Assembly (NCBI RefSeq): GCF_002939385.1
Contig: NZ_MULI01000013.1
Location: forward strand, 1-64,000
Source of the DNA: Streptomyces sp. MH60
GTDB lineage: Bacteria; Actinomycetota; Actinomycetes; Streptomycetales; Streptomycetaceae
Direction of reading: 5' to 3'
DNA length: 64,000 nucleotides
This document shows, piece after piece, positions 42,105 through 51,684 of the stretch. The position numbers were made by a program, and so were the translations under genes. Each line of letters starts with the position of its first letter. The first letter of the stretch is position 1. Under the pieces are notes generated by a model. It saw only the letters and a program-made list of their open reading frames with translations, did no database searches and was not told where the DNA came from.

Positions 42105-43952
42105 GTGCACCACAGCAGCACGGCCGGCACGGGAAGCACCGCACAGCCCTCCAGACGCACCGTCCTCACCGCCACGGCGGTCGTCACCGCGGCCCTCGCG
42201 GCCGGGGGCGGCACGGCGTACGCCGACGCCGTCAGGCCCGACGACGACAAGCTCCGCGGCCTGATCTCCCGCATGACGCTGGAGGAGAAGGTCGGCCAGC
42301 TCTTCGTCATGCGGGTCTACGGCCACTCCGCCACCGACCCCGACCAGGCCGACATCGACGCCAACCTGAAGGAGATCGGCGTCCGCACCGCGGCCGAGCT
42401 GGTCGCCGAGTACCGGGTCGGCGGCATCATCTACTTCGCCTGGGCGCACAACACCCGCGACCCGCACCAGATCGCCGACCTGTCCAACGGCATCCAGAAG
42501 GCCTCCCTGGAGCAGCCGCGCGGCCTCCCGGTGCTCATCTCCACCGACCAGGAGCACGGGATAGTGGCTCGCGTGGGCGAGCCCGCCACCCTCTTCCCGG
42601 GCGCGATGGCCGTCGGGGCGGGCGGGTCGCGCTCCGACGCCCGTACGCTCGGCCGGATCGCGGGCGCCGAGCTGCACGCCATGGGCATCCGCCAGGACTA
42701 CGCCCCCGACGCCGACGTGAACGTCAACCCGGCCAACCCCGTGATCGGCGTACGGTCCTTCGGCGCCGACCCGGAGGCCGTGGCGGGGCTGGTGGCCGCC
42801 GAGGTGGCGGGTTTCCAGCGGTCCGGGGTCGCCGCGTGCGCCAAGCACTTCCCCGGGCACGGCGACACCGCCACCGACAGCCACACCGGCCTCCCGGTCA
42901 TCACGCACAGCCGCGAGCAGTGGGAGGAGCTGGACGCGCCGCCCTTCCGCGCCGCGATCGAGGCGGGCATCGACGCGATCATGACCGCCCATCTGGTGGT
43001 CCCGGCGCTCGACGACTCCGGTGACCCCGCGACCCTCTCCCGGCCCATCCTCACCGGCATCCTGCGCGAGGAGCTGGGCTACGACGGCGTCGTGGTCACC
43101 GACTCCCTCGGCATGCAGGGCGTACGGACGAAGTACGGCGACGCGCGGGTGCCGGTGCTGGCGCTGAAGGCCGGGGTCGACCAGCTGCTCAACCCGCCGG
43201 ACCTGCCGCTCGCCTGGAACGCCGTCCTGACGGCCGTACGGGAGGGCGAACTCACCGAGGCGCGGCTCGACGAATCGATCCTGCGCGTGCTGCGGCTGAA
43301 GGCCAGGCTGGGGCTGTTCCGGGACGCGTACACCAGCCGCCGGGACGTCGACCGGACCGTCGGCACCCGGGCGCACCTGGCCGCGGCCGACCGGATCGCC
43401 GAGCGGAGCACCACGCTGTTGGTCAACGAGGGGCGGCTGCTGCCGCTCTCGCGCCGGGAGCACCGCAGGCTGCTGGTCGTGGGCGCCGACCCCGCCTCGC
43501 CGTCGGGCACGACCGGGCCGCCCACCGGCGTCCTCGCGGGCGCCCTGACGGAGCTGGGCTTCACGGCCACCGCCCTGTCCACCGGCACCGCGCCGTCGGC
43601 CGCCGTGATCGACCGCGCCGTCGCGGCCGCCGGGGACGCCGACGCGGTGGTGGTGGCCACGTACAACGTGACCGCGGGCAGCAGCCAGCGCACCCTGGTC
43701 ACGCGGCTGCTGGAGACCGGGAAGCCGGTCGTCGCGGTCGCCGTCCGCAATCCGTACGACGTCGCCCAGCTGCCCGGCGTGCCCGCCTTCCTGGCCGCCT
43801 ACTCCTGGACCGACGTGGAGGTACGGGCGGCGGCCCGGGTGATCGCCGGGCGGGTGCGGCCGCGCGGGAAGCTGCCGGTGCCGGTGGTGCGGGCGGACGA
43901 CCCGGACACGGTGCTCCTGCCGCTCGGTCACGGGCTGACCTACCGGTCGTAG
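42105..43952 (+). CDS. Exported GH3 beta-N-acetylglucosaminidase
   Basis: A 615-residue glycoside hydrolase family 3 enzyme that should release N-acetylglucosamine from chitin or peptidoglycan fragments. The N-terminus has a twin-arginine signal (SRRTVLTATAVVTAALAAGG). The catalytic domain contains KHFPGHGDTATDSH, the NagZ-type motif with the acid/base His252-Asp, and the nucleophile Asp333 in VVTDSLGMQGV. A C-terminal GH3 alpha/beta sandwich follows (LLVVGADPASPS..). Motif and length fit the NagZ-like group, but the extra domain and export differ from cytosolic NagZ. GTG at 42105 has a strong GGAAGGAG site. Confidence 0.92.
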   Translation: MHHSSTAGTGSTAQPSRRTVLTATAVVTAALAAGGGTAYADAVRPDDDKLRGLISRMTLEEKVGQLFVMRVYGHSATDPDQADIDANLKEIGVRTAAELVAEYRVGGIIYFAWAHNTRDPHQIADLSNGIQKASLEQPRGLPVLISTDQEHGIVARVGEPATLFPGAMAVGAGGSRSDARTLGRIAGAELHAMGIRQDYAPDADVNVNPANPVIGVRSFGADPEAVAGLVAAEVAGFQRSGVAACAKHFPGHGDTATDSHTGLPVITHSREQWEELDAPPFRAAIEAGIDAIMTAHLVVPALDDSGDPATLSRPILTGILREELGYDGVVVTDSLGMQGVRTKYGDARVPVLALKAGVDQLLNPPDLPLAWNAVLTAVREGELTEARLDESILRVLRLKARLGLFRDAYTSRRDVDRTVGTRAHLAAADRIAERSTTLLVNEGRLLPLSRREHRRLLVVGADPASPSGTTGPPTGVLAGALTELGFTATALSTGTAPSAAVIDRAVAAAGDADAVVVATYNVTAGSSQRTLVTRLLETGKPVVAVAVRNPYDVAQLPGVPAFLAAYSWTDVEVRAAARVIAGRVRPRGKLPVPVVRADDPDTVLLPLGHGLTYRS

Positions 43953-43954
43953 CC

Positions 43955-43987
43955 CGGGTCGCGGCCGGGTCGCGGCCGGGTCGCGGC
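43955..43987. repeat. Three 11-bp tandem copies of CGGGTCGCGGC
   Basis: Perfect units at 43955-43965, 43966-43976 and 43977-43987 follow the hexosaminidase stop. They are flanked by copies of CCGGTCGTAGC, as if the whole block arose by slippage or duplication. Confidence 0.8.
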
Positions 43988-44115
43988 CGGTCGTAGCGCG
44001 GCCTGCGACGCGCGCCGGGGGCGCTCCCCTCGCCCGTGCCCGAAGCCTCCCGCGCGTCTGGCGTGCGCCCGCCCCGGCGGGCCACGCTGGACCGGGGGAA
44101 TCCGGGGGGACGGCG

Positions 44116-44739
44116 ATGGGTGAGCGAGCGACCGCGAGGGTGCACGCCCTGCTGGGCGCCGTGCTGTGTGCCGTGCTCCTGACGGGGTGCCAGGGCCCGC
44201 GGGGGCAGGGCGAGGTGGCGGGTTCCGCGGCGGCCGGGGCGCGGCCGTCCGGGTACGGGGCGGTGTTCCTGGCGGTCGGCGAGTGCAGTTCGTTCGGCAC
44301 GGTCGCCCCCACCGAGGTGCCGTGCGACAGCGAGCGGGCGGCGGCCCGGGTGGTGGCCCGGGAGGACGGACGCGCGAGCAGCGGTCCGCCGTGCCCCGCG
44401 ACCACCGACTTCGTCCTGCACATCAGTGAGCGGCGGCCGTCCGCCGACGAGGACGGCGACGGGGCCGTGCCCCGGGGCTACGCCTGCATGCGCGGCCTCC
44501 GGCCGCCGCACCCCGGGGATCCGGGCGGCGGGGGCGGCCCGCGCACGATCGTCGGCGACTGCGTCCGCGAGACCGGCGGCGGCAAGGTCCGCGAGACCGC
44601 GTGCGACGGCGGGAGCGGGCGCGGACCGCGGTTCGAGGTCGTCGAGGCGGTCGCCGACCGGGCGGACTGCCCCGCCTCGACCGGCCTGTACGTCCGGCTC
44701 GGCGGCGCACGCCCGGTGGGCTGTGCCCGGCCGCTGTGA
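44116..44739 (+). CDS. Hypothetical lipoprotein
   Basis: A 207-residue predicted lipoprotein: a short basic N-terminus, the hydrophobic core VHALLGAVLCAVL and the lipobox LLTGC. The mature part has eight or more Cys (ECSSF, VPCDS, PPCPA, YACM, GDCV, TACDG, ADCP, GCARP), suggesting disulfide-stabilised repeats. The motif C-x-D occurs repeatedly, as in secreted Streptomyces 'LppU-like' proteins. No function can be given. The stop codon lies inside a strong hairpin. Confidence 0.7.
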   Translation: MGERATARVHALLGAVLCAVLLTGCQGPRGQGEVAGSAAAGARPSGYGAVFLAVGECSSFGTVAPTEVPCDSERAAARVVAREDGRASSGPPCPATTDFVLHISERRPSADEDGDGAVPRGYACMRGLRPPHPGDPGGGGGPRTIVGDCVRETGGGKVRETACDGGSGRGPRFEVVEAVADRADCPASTGLYVRLGGARPVGCARPL

Positions 44740-44756
44740 GCGGCCGGGCACAGCCC
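44718..44756. terminator. Perfect 18-bp hairpin between convergent genes
   Basis: GGGCTGTGCCCGGCCGCT (44718-44735) and its exact complement (44739-44756) form an 18-bp stem with a GTG loop. The stem overlaps the lipoprotein stop codon and lies 21 bp from the end of the S37 peptidase gene. It can terminate both. Confidence 0.85.
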
Positions 44757-44777
44757 GCTGTCGGCGACGGGGCGGCC

Positions 44778-46202
44778 TTACGGACGCAGCGCCGGCTCGC
44801 GCTCGACGTCCCGCTTGTCCAGCCTGGCGTCGAACGACGCCAGCGGCCTGGCCGCCGACGGGTTCTCCCGGACCTTGGCGGGGGTGACGTCCGCCCAGTC
44901 CAGGATGCGGGCCGTGGCCAGGGCCTTCTGGTCGGGCACCAGACCGGCCACGTTCGCACCGTGGTTCATGCCGGGCGCGGTCATGACGTAGGAGTCACGG
45001 GCGCCGTGGCCGAGCCGGAAGCGCTCGGCACCCCACGGGTCGTTCTCGCCGTACACGAACAGCATGTGCCGGGCGTTGTGCCTCACCCAGGTGTCGACGT
45101 CCCGCATCGCCCACGGCTCGAACTTCATCGGGATCGAGCGCGGCACGAAGTTGCGCGGCGGCTGGTAGCCGTAGCGGATGTACTTCTTCTCGATGTGCGG
45201 GAAGTGGATCGTCGGCGCGCCCAGCTGGGTGCCCGCCTGGTAGTAGTACGGCGTGTACGTCTCCAGGCCCTGGTCCGTGTAGGCGGAGAAGCCGGAGATC
45301 GTGTCGACGGAGTCCCAGATCGCCTCGTCGGGGGCGTTCTTCGCGTCGGCCGGGATGTCCGCGCAGTCGGCGAGGGTGCTGTACTGCCAGAAGCCCCACA
45401 CGTAGTCGAGGACGACGGCCTCGTAGGCGCGGTCGAGGCTGCCGATGGTGTCGAAGGTGTAGCCGTTGTCGGCCGCGTACGCCGCGTACTTCTTCTCCAG
45501 CGGCGCCCGGCGCACCAGCGCCTCGCGCTGCACGCCGTTCAGCTTGTCGCGGCACTCGTCGGTGCCGACGCGGGCGAAGAAGCGGTCGTAGGCCGAGTCC
45601 TCCTTGTTCACCACGTCGTTGGGGGCGACGTAGGCGACCACGCCGTCCATGTCACGCGGGTAGAAGCGCTCGTAGTAGGTGGCGGTCATGCCGCCCTTGG
45701 AGCCGCCGGTGGAGATCCAGTTCTCCGAGTAGACCGGCTTCAGGGCCTCGAAGATGCGGTGCTGGTCGCTGGCGGCCTGCCAGATGTCCAGCTTGGACCA
45801 GTCGGCCGGGGCGGGCCGGGACGGCGTGAAGTAGCGGTACTCCATGGAGACCTGGTTGCCGTCCACGATCTGGGTCGGCTCGCGCCGGCTCGGGCTCGTG
45901 GAGACGTTGTAGCCGCCGGTGTAGAAGACCGTCGGCCGGTTCACGTCCTTGTGCAGCACGGTGATCCGCTGCTGGAACGTGCCCTTGGACGGGTGCCGGT
46001 GGTCCACCGGCTGGGTGTAGTTGAGGACGAAGAAGCGGTAGCCGGTGTACGGCTTCTCCTCGATCAGGCTCATGCCCGGTATGGACAGCAGCCGGTCCTT
46101 GATGTCGACGGCCTTCGGCTCGGCGGCGGTGGCCGCCCCCGCCGTGCTGACGGTGCCTATGAGCACCACGAGCGCCAGCAGCCATCTGAGCGCCTTGCGC
46201 AT
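44778..46202 (-). CDS. Secreted S37-family tripeptidyl aminopeptidase
   Basis: A 474-residue secreted serine peptidase. The signal peptide MRKALRWLLALVVLIGT.. is cleaved near ATA-AEPKA. The nucleophile is Ser168 in TGGSKGGMTA, with Asp in YGENDPWGAERF and His in GMNHGAN completing the triad. This matches the Streptomyces prolyl tri/tetrapeptidyl aminopeptidase family (PS-10), which trims peptides from secreted proteins. It stands alone, with its own promoter on the minus strand. Confidence 0.92.
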   Translation of the reverse strand: MRKALRWLLALVVLIGTVSTAGAATAAEPKAVDIKDRLLSIPGMSLIEEKPYTGYRFFVLNYTQPVDHRHPSKGTFQQRITVLHKDVNRPTVFYTGGYNVSTSPSRREPTQIVDGNQVSMEYRYFTPSRPAPADWSKLDIWQAASDQHRIFEALKPVYSENWISTGGSKGGMTATYYERFYPRDMDGVVAYVAPNDVVNKEDSAYDRFFARVGTDECRDKLNGVQREALVRRAPLEKKYAAYAADNGYTFDTIGSLDRAYEAVVLDYVWGFWQYSTLADCADIPADAKNAPDEAIWDSVDTISGFSAYTDQGLETYTPYYYQAGTQLGAPTIHFPHIEKKYIRYGYQPPRNFVPRSIPMKFEPWAMRDVDTWVRHNARHMLFVYGENDPWGAERFRLGHGARDSYVMTAPGMNHGANVAGLVPDQKALATARILDWADVTPAKVRENPSAARPLASFDARLDKRDVEREPALRP

Positions 46203-46266
46203 GCACCCTCCCTGTGAAACCGATGTCCGCCGGAAGCTATCGGAGCAACTCCCGCGAGCACCAGGG

Positions 46267-46659
46267 TCAGCAGAGGATCCAGCCGGAGCTGACCGAGGAC
46301 TTGGCCACCTTGCCGGTCACCCACACGCAGCGCTTCCCGGCGTGCACGCTCACCGGTCCGGCCCGGTAGGCGAAGCGGCCCGAGTCCACGACCGCCCGGC
46401 CGCCGCGGGCCCGCACGCCGACGGACATCTGCTGCTTCCTACCGGTCTTCTCGGGGACGGTGACGGCGCAGACGTAGCCGCCGCGTCTGTGGACGAGGAC
46501 GGAGCCGGTGGCGAAGTGGAGGGTGCGCACCTTGCGCCCGGCGCACCCCGTGGCGGCCTGTGCCTCCTGCGGCATCGCGACGGCGAGCAGCGCGGTGGCG
46601 CTCAGCACGGCGGTGCCGAGCGCCAGCCGACGACGGGTTGCGGCACCGGCCCGGCCCAC
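46267..46659 (-). CDS. Small secreted protein of unknown function
   Basis: A 130-residue secreted protein. The signal peptide ATRRRLALGTAVLSATALLAVA is cleaved near AQA-ATGC. The mature domain is about 85 residues, beta-rich, with four Cys (TGCAG, YVCAV, KRCVW, WILC) that may form two disulfides. No family is recognised. GTG at 46659 has a GGAGGGGG site; the frame extends upstream to 46686 but without a ribosome site. Confidence 0.7.
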   Translation of the reverse strand: MGRAGAATRRRLALGTAVLSATALLAVAMPQEAQAATGCAGRKVRTLHFATGSVLVHRRGGYVCAVTVPEKTGRKQQMSVGVRARGGRAVVDSGRFAYRAGPVSVHAGKRCVWVTGKVAKSSVSSGWILC

Positions 46660-46743
46660 TGCGGTCCCCCTCCGTAGGGCGATCACTGACGACGTACGGA
46701 TGTACGGACGCAGGACATGTGTCGCACGGTTGCGCGCAACGCG

Positions 46744-49700
46744 TCAGTGCAGCGCGCCGACCGGCTCCTCGGGTTCGGACGCGCCGACGAAGGTCCGCCA
46801 CAGCCGCGCGTACCGCCCGTCGAGGGCCAGCAGTTCGTCGTGCGTGCCGTCCTCGGCGACCCGCCCGCCGTCCATGACGACGACCCGGTCCGCGCGGGCG
46901 GCGGTGGTCAGCCGGTGCGCCACGACGAGCGTCGTACGGCGTCCCGCGACACGGTCGGTGGCCTGGTTGACCTGCGCCTCGGTGGCCAGGTCCAGGGCCG
47001 CCGTGGCCTCGTCGAGGAGCAGTACGTCCGGGTCGACCAGCTCGGCGCGGGCCAGCGCGATCAGCTGGCGCTGCCCGGCGGAGAGGTTGCGGCCCCGCTC
47101 GGCGACCTCGTGGAGGTAGCCGCCGGTGAGCGTGGCGATCATCTCGTGCGCGCCGACCGCCCGTGCCGCGGCCTCCACCTCGGCGTCGGTGGCGTCCGGA
47201 CGGCCGTAGGCGATGGCGTCCCGGACGGTGCCGGGGAAGAGGTACGCCTCCTGCGGGACGACGCCCAGGCGGTGCCGGTAGGAGGTCAGGTCGAGGGCGC
47301 GCAGGTCCTGCCCGTCGACGGTGACCCGGCCGCCGGTCGGGTCGTAGAACCGGGCCACCAGCTTCACCAGCGTCGACTTGCCCGCGCCGGTCTCGCCGAC
47401 GAAGGCGACGGTCTGCCCGGCCGGGATGCGCAGGTCGACGCCGGTGAGCGCCGCCTCCGCCGCGTCGTCGCCGCCGTAGGCGAAGTGCACGTCCTCGAAG
47501 GCGATCTCGCCGCGCAGCGAGGTGACCTCGGTGGGCTTCTCGGCGGCCCGGGTCGAGGTCGGCTCGCGCAGCAGCTCCTGGATGCGGCCCAGCGAGACGG
47601 ACGCCTGCTGGTAGCCGTCGAAGACCTGGGAGAGCTGCTGGACCGGCGCGAAGAACAGGTCGATGTAGAGCAGATAGGCCACCAGCGCGCCGGTCGTCAG
47701 CGTGGCGTCGTCGATCCGCCCGCCGCCCGCGACCAGCACGGCAGCGGCGGCGGCCGAGGACAGCAGCTGCACGAACGGGAAGTAGACCGAGATCAGCCAC
47801 TGTCCGCGGATGCGGGCCTGGCGGTAGCTGTCGCTGCGCTCGGCGAACCGCCGCCCGCCGTCCCGCTCGCGCCGGAAGGCCTGCACGATCCTGAGCCCCG
47901 CCACCGACTCCTGGAGGTCGGCGTTGACCGTGGACACCCGCTCACGGGCCAGTTCGTACGCCTTCACGCTGGCCCTGCGGAAGTAGTACGTGGCGATGAT
48001 CAGCGGCGGCAGGGTCGCGAAGACGATCAGCGCGAGCTGCACGTCGATCACCAGCAGGGCGACCATGATGCCGAAGAAGGTGACGACCGAGACGAAGGCG
48101 GTGACGAGTCCGGTCTGCAGGAACGTCGACAGCGCGTCCACGTCCGTCGTCATCCGGGTCATGATCCGGCCGGTCAGCTCGCGCTCGTAGTAGTCGAGGC
48201 CGAGCCGCTGGAGCTGGGCGAAGATCTTCAGGCGGAGCGAGTACAGGATCCGCTCGCCGGTCCGGCCCGTCATGCGGATCTCGCCGGTCTGCGCCCCCCA
48301 CTGGGCGAGTACGGCGAGCAGTCCGAGCAGCGAGGACGCCCACACCGCGCCGAGGGCGACCTGGGTGACGCCGTCGTCGATGCCGTTGCGGATCAGCACC
48401 GGCAGCAGCAGGCCCATGCCCGCGTCCACGGCCACCAGGGCCAGGCTGATCAGCAGCGGTGTGCGGAAGCCGCGCAGCAGGCGCCGCAGGCCGTACGACG
48501 ACTCGGGCCGCACCGCCTGCGCCTCGTCGATGTCCGGGGTGCCGTCGGCCGGGGGCAGCGCGTCGACCTGGGCGAGCAGCTCGGGGGTGGCCGGGGTGCC
48601 GGCCAGCGCGGTGTCCTTGGGCGCGCGGTCGCCGGTCCACAGCCGGGGCGTGACCCCGCGCTCGGCGTCGAACTCGGCGTCCAGCTCGTCCCGTACGGAA
48701 GTGTCCTCGGCCTTTTCGGCGGGGCGGGTGTGGCCGGGCGAGACGCCGCCCAGCTCGTCGGGGTCGGTGAGCAGCCGCCGGTAGAGGGCGGAGCGCTCCT
48801 GGAGTTCCTCGTGGGTGCCGAGGTCGGCGAGGCGGCCGTGGTCGAGGACGGCGATGCGGTCGGCGAGGCCCAGGGTGGAGCGGCGGTGCGCGATGAGGAG
48901 GGTGGTGCGGCCCCGCATGACCTGCTTGAGCGCCTCGTGGATCTCGTGCTCCACGCGGGCGTCCACGGCGGACGTGGCGTCGTCCAGGACCAGCAGCCGG
49001 GGGTCGGTGAGGATCGCCCGGGCGAGCGCGACGCGCTGGCGCTGGCCGCCGGAGAGGGTCAGCCCGTGCTCGCCGACGGTCGTGCCGTAGCCGTCGGGCA
49101 GTTCGGTGATGAACCCGTGCGCCTGCGCGGCCCGTGCGGCGGCCTCGATCTCCTCGTCGGTGGCGTCCGGGCGGCCGTACGCGATGTTGGCGCGGACGGT
49201 GTCGGAGAAGAGGAAGGAGTCCTCGGGCACCAGGCCGACGGCGGCCCGCAGCGAGTCGAGGGTCAGCTCGCGCACGTCGTGGCCGCCGACGAGGACGGCG
49301 CCGCGCGTCACGTCGTAGAAGCGCGGCAGGAGCAGCGAGACGGTGGACTTGCCGGAGCCGGAGGAGCCGACGACGGCGAGGGTCTCACCGGCGCGGATCT
49401 CGAAGGAGAGCCCGTCCAGGACGGGCCGCGGCTCCCCGTCGCCGGTGTCGTAGCCGAAGGCGACGTCGTCGAACTCGACGGTGGCGGGCGCGTCGGCCGG
49501 CAGGGTCTTCGTGCCGTCCTCGATGGCCGGCTCGGTGTCGATCAGCTCCAGGACGCGCTCGGTGCCGGCGCGGGCCTGCTGGCCGACGGTGAGCACCATG
49601 GCGAGCATGCGGACCGGGCCGACCAGCTGGGCGAGGTAGGTGGAGAAGGCGACGAAGGTGCCGAGGGTGATGTGTCCGCGTACGGCCAGCCAGCCGCCGA

Positions 49701-50484
49701 GGGCGAGCATGGCGACCTGCCCGAGCGCGGGGACGGCCTGGAGGGCCGGCGTGTAGGTGGCGTTCAGCCTGATCGTGCGCAGCCGCCCGGCGAAGAGCCT
49801 GCGCCCGACCTGCCGGAGCTTGCCGGTCTCCTGCTCCTCCTGCCCGAAGCCCTTCACCACGCGGACGCCGCTCACCGAGCCGTCGACCACCCCGGCGACG
49901 GCGGCGGCCTGCGCCTGCGCGTACCAGGTGGCGGGGTGCAGCCGGGTGCGGCTGCGGCGGGCGATGAACCACAGGGCGGGGGCGACGGCCAGCGCGACCA
50001 GGGTGAGCGGCAGGGACAGCCACGCCATGATCACCAGGGAGATCAGGAAGAGCAGGACGTTCCCGATGGTCATCGGGAGCATGAACAGCAGGCCCTGGAT
50101 CAGCTGGAGGTCGCTGGTGGCCCGTCCGATCACCTGTCCCGTGGACAGCTCGTCCTGCCGCCGGCCGTCGAGCCGGGTGATCGTCCCGTACATGTCGGTG
50201 CGCAGGTCGTGCTGGACGTCGAGGGCGAGCCGGCCGCCGTAGTAGCGGCGGATGTAGGTCAGGGCGTAGACGACGAGCGCGGCGCCGATCAGGAGACCGG
50301 CCCAGACGGCCATGTCCCTGGACTTGTCGCCGATCACGTCGTCGATGATCACCTTGGTGATCAGGGGCACGAAGGCCATGACGGCCATACCGCCCAGCGA
50401 GGCCCCGAGAGCCAGCACGACGTCCTTGGGATACCGCCAGGCGTACCCCGCCAGTCGTCGCACCCAGCCCCGTTGCGCGTCCAC
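46744..50484 (-). CDS. Fused heterodimer-type ABC multidrug exporter
   Basis: A 1246-residue protein made of two complete ABC exporter halves (TMD-NBD-TMD-NBD). NBD1 has Walker A GSSGSGKST (Lys379), signature LSGGQRQR and Walker B with Asp501-Asp502 (LVLDDATSAVD), where the catalytic Glu is replaced by Asp. NBD2 has Walker A GETGAGKST (Lys1036), signature LSAGQRQ and canonical Asp-Glu1159 (LLLDEATAALD). Thus one ATP site is degenerate, as in heterodimeric exporters like BmrCD or TM287/288. A roughly 60-residue acidic linker joins the halves. Export of drugs or lipids is likely. GTG at 50484 has GGAGGG 6 nt upstream and was preferred over longer starts. Confidence 0.92.
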   Translation of the reverse strand: MDAQRGWVRRLAGYAWRYPKDVVLALGASLGGMAVMAFVPLITKVIIDDVIGDKSRDMAVWAGLLIGAALVVYALTYIRRYYGGRLALDVQHDLRTDMYGTITRLDGRRQDELSTGQVIGRATSDLQLIQGLLFMLPMTIGNVLLFLISLVIMAWLSLPLTLVALAVAPALWFIARRSRTRLHPATWYAQAQAAAVAGVVDGSVSGVRVVKGFGQEEQETGKLRQVGRRLFAGRLRTIRLNATYTPALQAVPALGQVAMLALGGWLAVRGHITLGTFVAFSTYLAQLVGPVRMLAMVLTVGQQARAGTERVLELIDTEPAIEDGTKTLPADAPATVEFDDVAFGYDTGDGEPRPVLDGLSFEIRAGETLAVVGSSGSGKSTVSLLLPRFYDVTRGAVLVGGHDVRELTLDSLRAAVGLVPEDSFLFSDTVRANIAYGRPDATDEEIEAAARAAQAHGFITELPDGYGTTVGEHGLTLSGGQRQRVALARAILTDPRLLVLDDATSAVDARVEHEIHEALKQVMRGRTTLLIAHRRSTLGLADRIAVLDHGRLADLGTHEELQERSALYRRLLTDPDELGGVSPGHTRPAEKAEDTSVRDELDAEFDAERGVTPRLWTGDRAPKDTALAGTPATPELLAQVDALPPADGTPDIDEAQAVRPESSYGLRRLLRGFRTPLLISLALVAVDAGMGLLLPVLIRNGIDDGVTQVALGAVWASSLLGLLAVLAQWGAQTGEIRMTGRTGERILYSLRLKIFAQLQRLGLDYYERELTGRIMTRMTTDVDALSTFLQTGLVTAFVSVVTFFGIMVALLVIDVQLALIVFATLPPLIIATYYFRRASVKAYELARERVSTVNADLQESVAGLRIVQAFRRERDGGRRFAERSDSYRQARIRGQWLISVYFPFVQLLSSAAAAAVLVAGGGRIDDATLTTGALVAYLLYIDLFFAPVQQLSQVFDGYQQASVSLGRIQELLREPTSTRAAEKPTEVTSLRGEIAFEDVHFAYGGDDAAEAALTGVDLRIPAGQTVAFVGETGAGKSTLVKLVARFYDPTGGRVTVDGQDLRALDLTSYRHRLGVVPQEAYLFPGTVRDAIAYGRPDATDAEVEAAARAVGAHEMIATLTGGYLHEVAERGRNLSAGQRQLIALARAELVDPDVLLLDEATAALDLATEAQVNQATDRVAGRRTTLVVAHRLTTAARADRVVVMDGGRVAEDGTHDELLALDGRYARLWRTFVGASEPEEPVGALH

Positions 50485-50575
50485 GCCGTGCCCTCCGGTC
50501 GTCGTCCTGCTCACCTGATCTACCGGAAGGCACCAACACGGGCGAGCGGGGATTTCATCCCCCCGCAACAATCGA

Positions 50576-50598
50576 GGGCTGTTTCAGGGGCTGTTTCA
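50576..50598. repeat. Direct repeat at the end of the phytase-like gene
   Basis: GGGCTGTTTCA occurs at 50576-50586 and again at 50588-50598. The second copy includes the stop codon of the phytase-like esterase gene. It looks like a recent 12-bp duplication. Confidence 0.7.
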
Positions 50599-51594
50599 GG
50601 CGCGCACGCGGAGCCTGAGGAAGCGGGTGGTCTGTACGGCGTTCTGGTTGTCGTCGCTCACGATCGAGACCTCCAGGCGGCCCCCGGAGCGGCCGGTCAC
50701 GGCCATCCCCTCGAAGTTGTCGAGGAGGGGGTTGGGCTGGGGCTGCTGTGCGGTGGCGCCGAGGGAGGGGCAGTCGGCGAGGTCGGCGAGGAGCCGCTTG
50801 TGCAGCGCGGTGCCGCGGCCGGGCCGGTCGGCCAGCTGGAGGCGGACGGTGTTGCCGACGCCGGAGGTGAAGCCGCGCTCCAGGACGAGGAGGCGCCCGT
50901 CGGGGGTCGCGGTGACCTCGGAGACGCCGAGGCCGGGATCGGTCCGGTAGGTGTACCGGGCGCCCGGCCGGAAGTCGCCGTGCCGCGTCCGCTGCCAGGT
51001 CTGGAGGCGGACCAGGTCGGCGGGGTCGCCGTCGAGCGGGTACTCCATCGAGGCGAGCAGGGTCCGGCCGCCGGGGAGGAGCGTGAGCCCCTCGAAGCTG
51101 CCGTTGGCCCTGGCCCGTCCCGCGGGGGCCGTACGGAGGTCGTCCGGCACGGGCAGGCGGCCGAGCAGCTCGCCGGTGCGGGAGTAGCGGCGGACGGACG
51201 GCTCGGTCTCGGAGGTGACCAGGTACGTGCCGTCCCGGTCGGCGACCAGGCCCTCGGAGTCGAGCGCGGCGCCCTTCTCGTCGGCGAGCGTGACCACACC
51301 GCGCGGCTCAAGAGTCCGCGCGTCCAACCGGAACAGCTCCGAGCGGTCGGAGAGGGCGGCCAGGGAGCCGCGCCGGCCGGGAGCGAGGGCCGAGAGGTTG
51401 CCGACGTAGGTGCCGTCGTAGGTCGTCTTGTCGAGGGCGTCGGTGAAGCCGGTGAGGGAGACGGCGGGCGAGCAGGCGTTCCTCGGGGGCCGCTCCTGCG
51501 CGGCGGTGGCCGGAGCGGCGGCGGTCAGACAGCCGGCCGCGGCGAGGCTCGCGGTGAGGGCGGCGAGGGCGGTACGGAGGATTCTCGGGCGCAT
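50596..51594 (-). CDS. Secreted phytase-like esterase
   Basis: A 332-residue exported protein of the esterase-like-activity-of-phytase family (PF13449). The signal peptide is LRTALAALTASLAAAGC..ATA-AQER. The remainder is beta-propeller-like, with family motifs such as YDGTYVGNLSALAP, DSEGLVADRDGTYLVTSE, NGSFEGLTLLPGG and NPLLDNFEGMAV. A Cys pair in the mature protein (NACS, DCPS) could form a disulfide. The substrate (phytate or other phosphoester) is not established. It stands alone on the minus strand. Confidence 0.87.
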   Translation of the reverse strand: MRPRILRTALAALTASLAAAGCLTAAAPATAAQERPPRNACSPAVSLTGFTDALDKTTYDGTYVGNLSALAPGRRGSLAALSDRSELFRLDARTLEPRGVVTLADEKGAALDSEGLVADRDGTYLVTSETEPSVRRYSRTGELLGRLPVPDDLRTAPAGRARANGSFEGLTLLPGGRTLLASMEYPLDGDPADLVRLQTWQRTRHGDFRPGARYTYRTDPGLGVSEVTATPDGRLLVLERGFTSGVGNTVRLQLADRPGRGTALHKRLLADLADCPSLGATAQQPQPNPLLDNFEGMAVTGRSGGRLEVSIVSDDNQNAVQTTRFLRLRVRA

Positions 51595-51684
51595 ACCGGG
51601 CAGCCTAGGGCGGGAGGATGGACGGAAGTTGACCGCTTTTCGAAAGCTGGGATGCGGGGGCGCCGGGATGGCAAGTAATGCTTC

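Noticed and set aside
41436..44423. A 995-codon minus-strand frame across the LysR and hexosaminidase genes
   Set aside because: Antisense shadow, low complexity, no motif.
46717..51678. A 1653-codon open frame on the plus strand across the ABC exporter and phytase-like genes
   Set aside because: It is antisense to two well-supported genes; at very high GC the complementary strand is almost free of stop codons. Its protein is low-complexity (Gly/Val/Ala/Asp-rich) with no domain.
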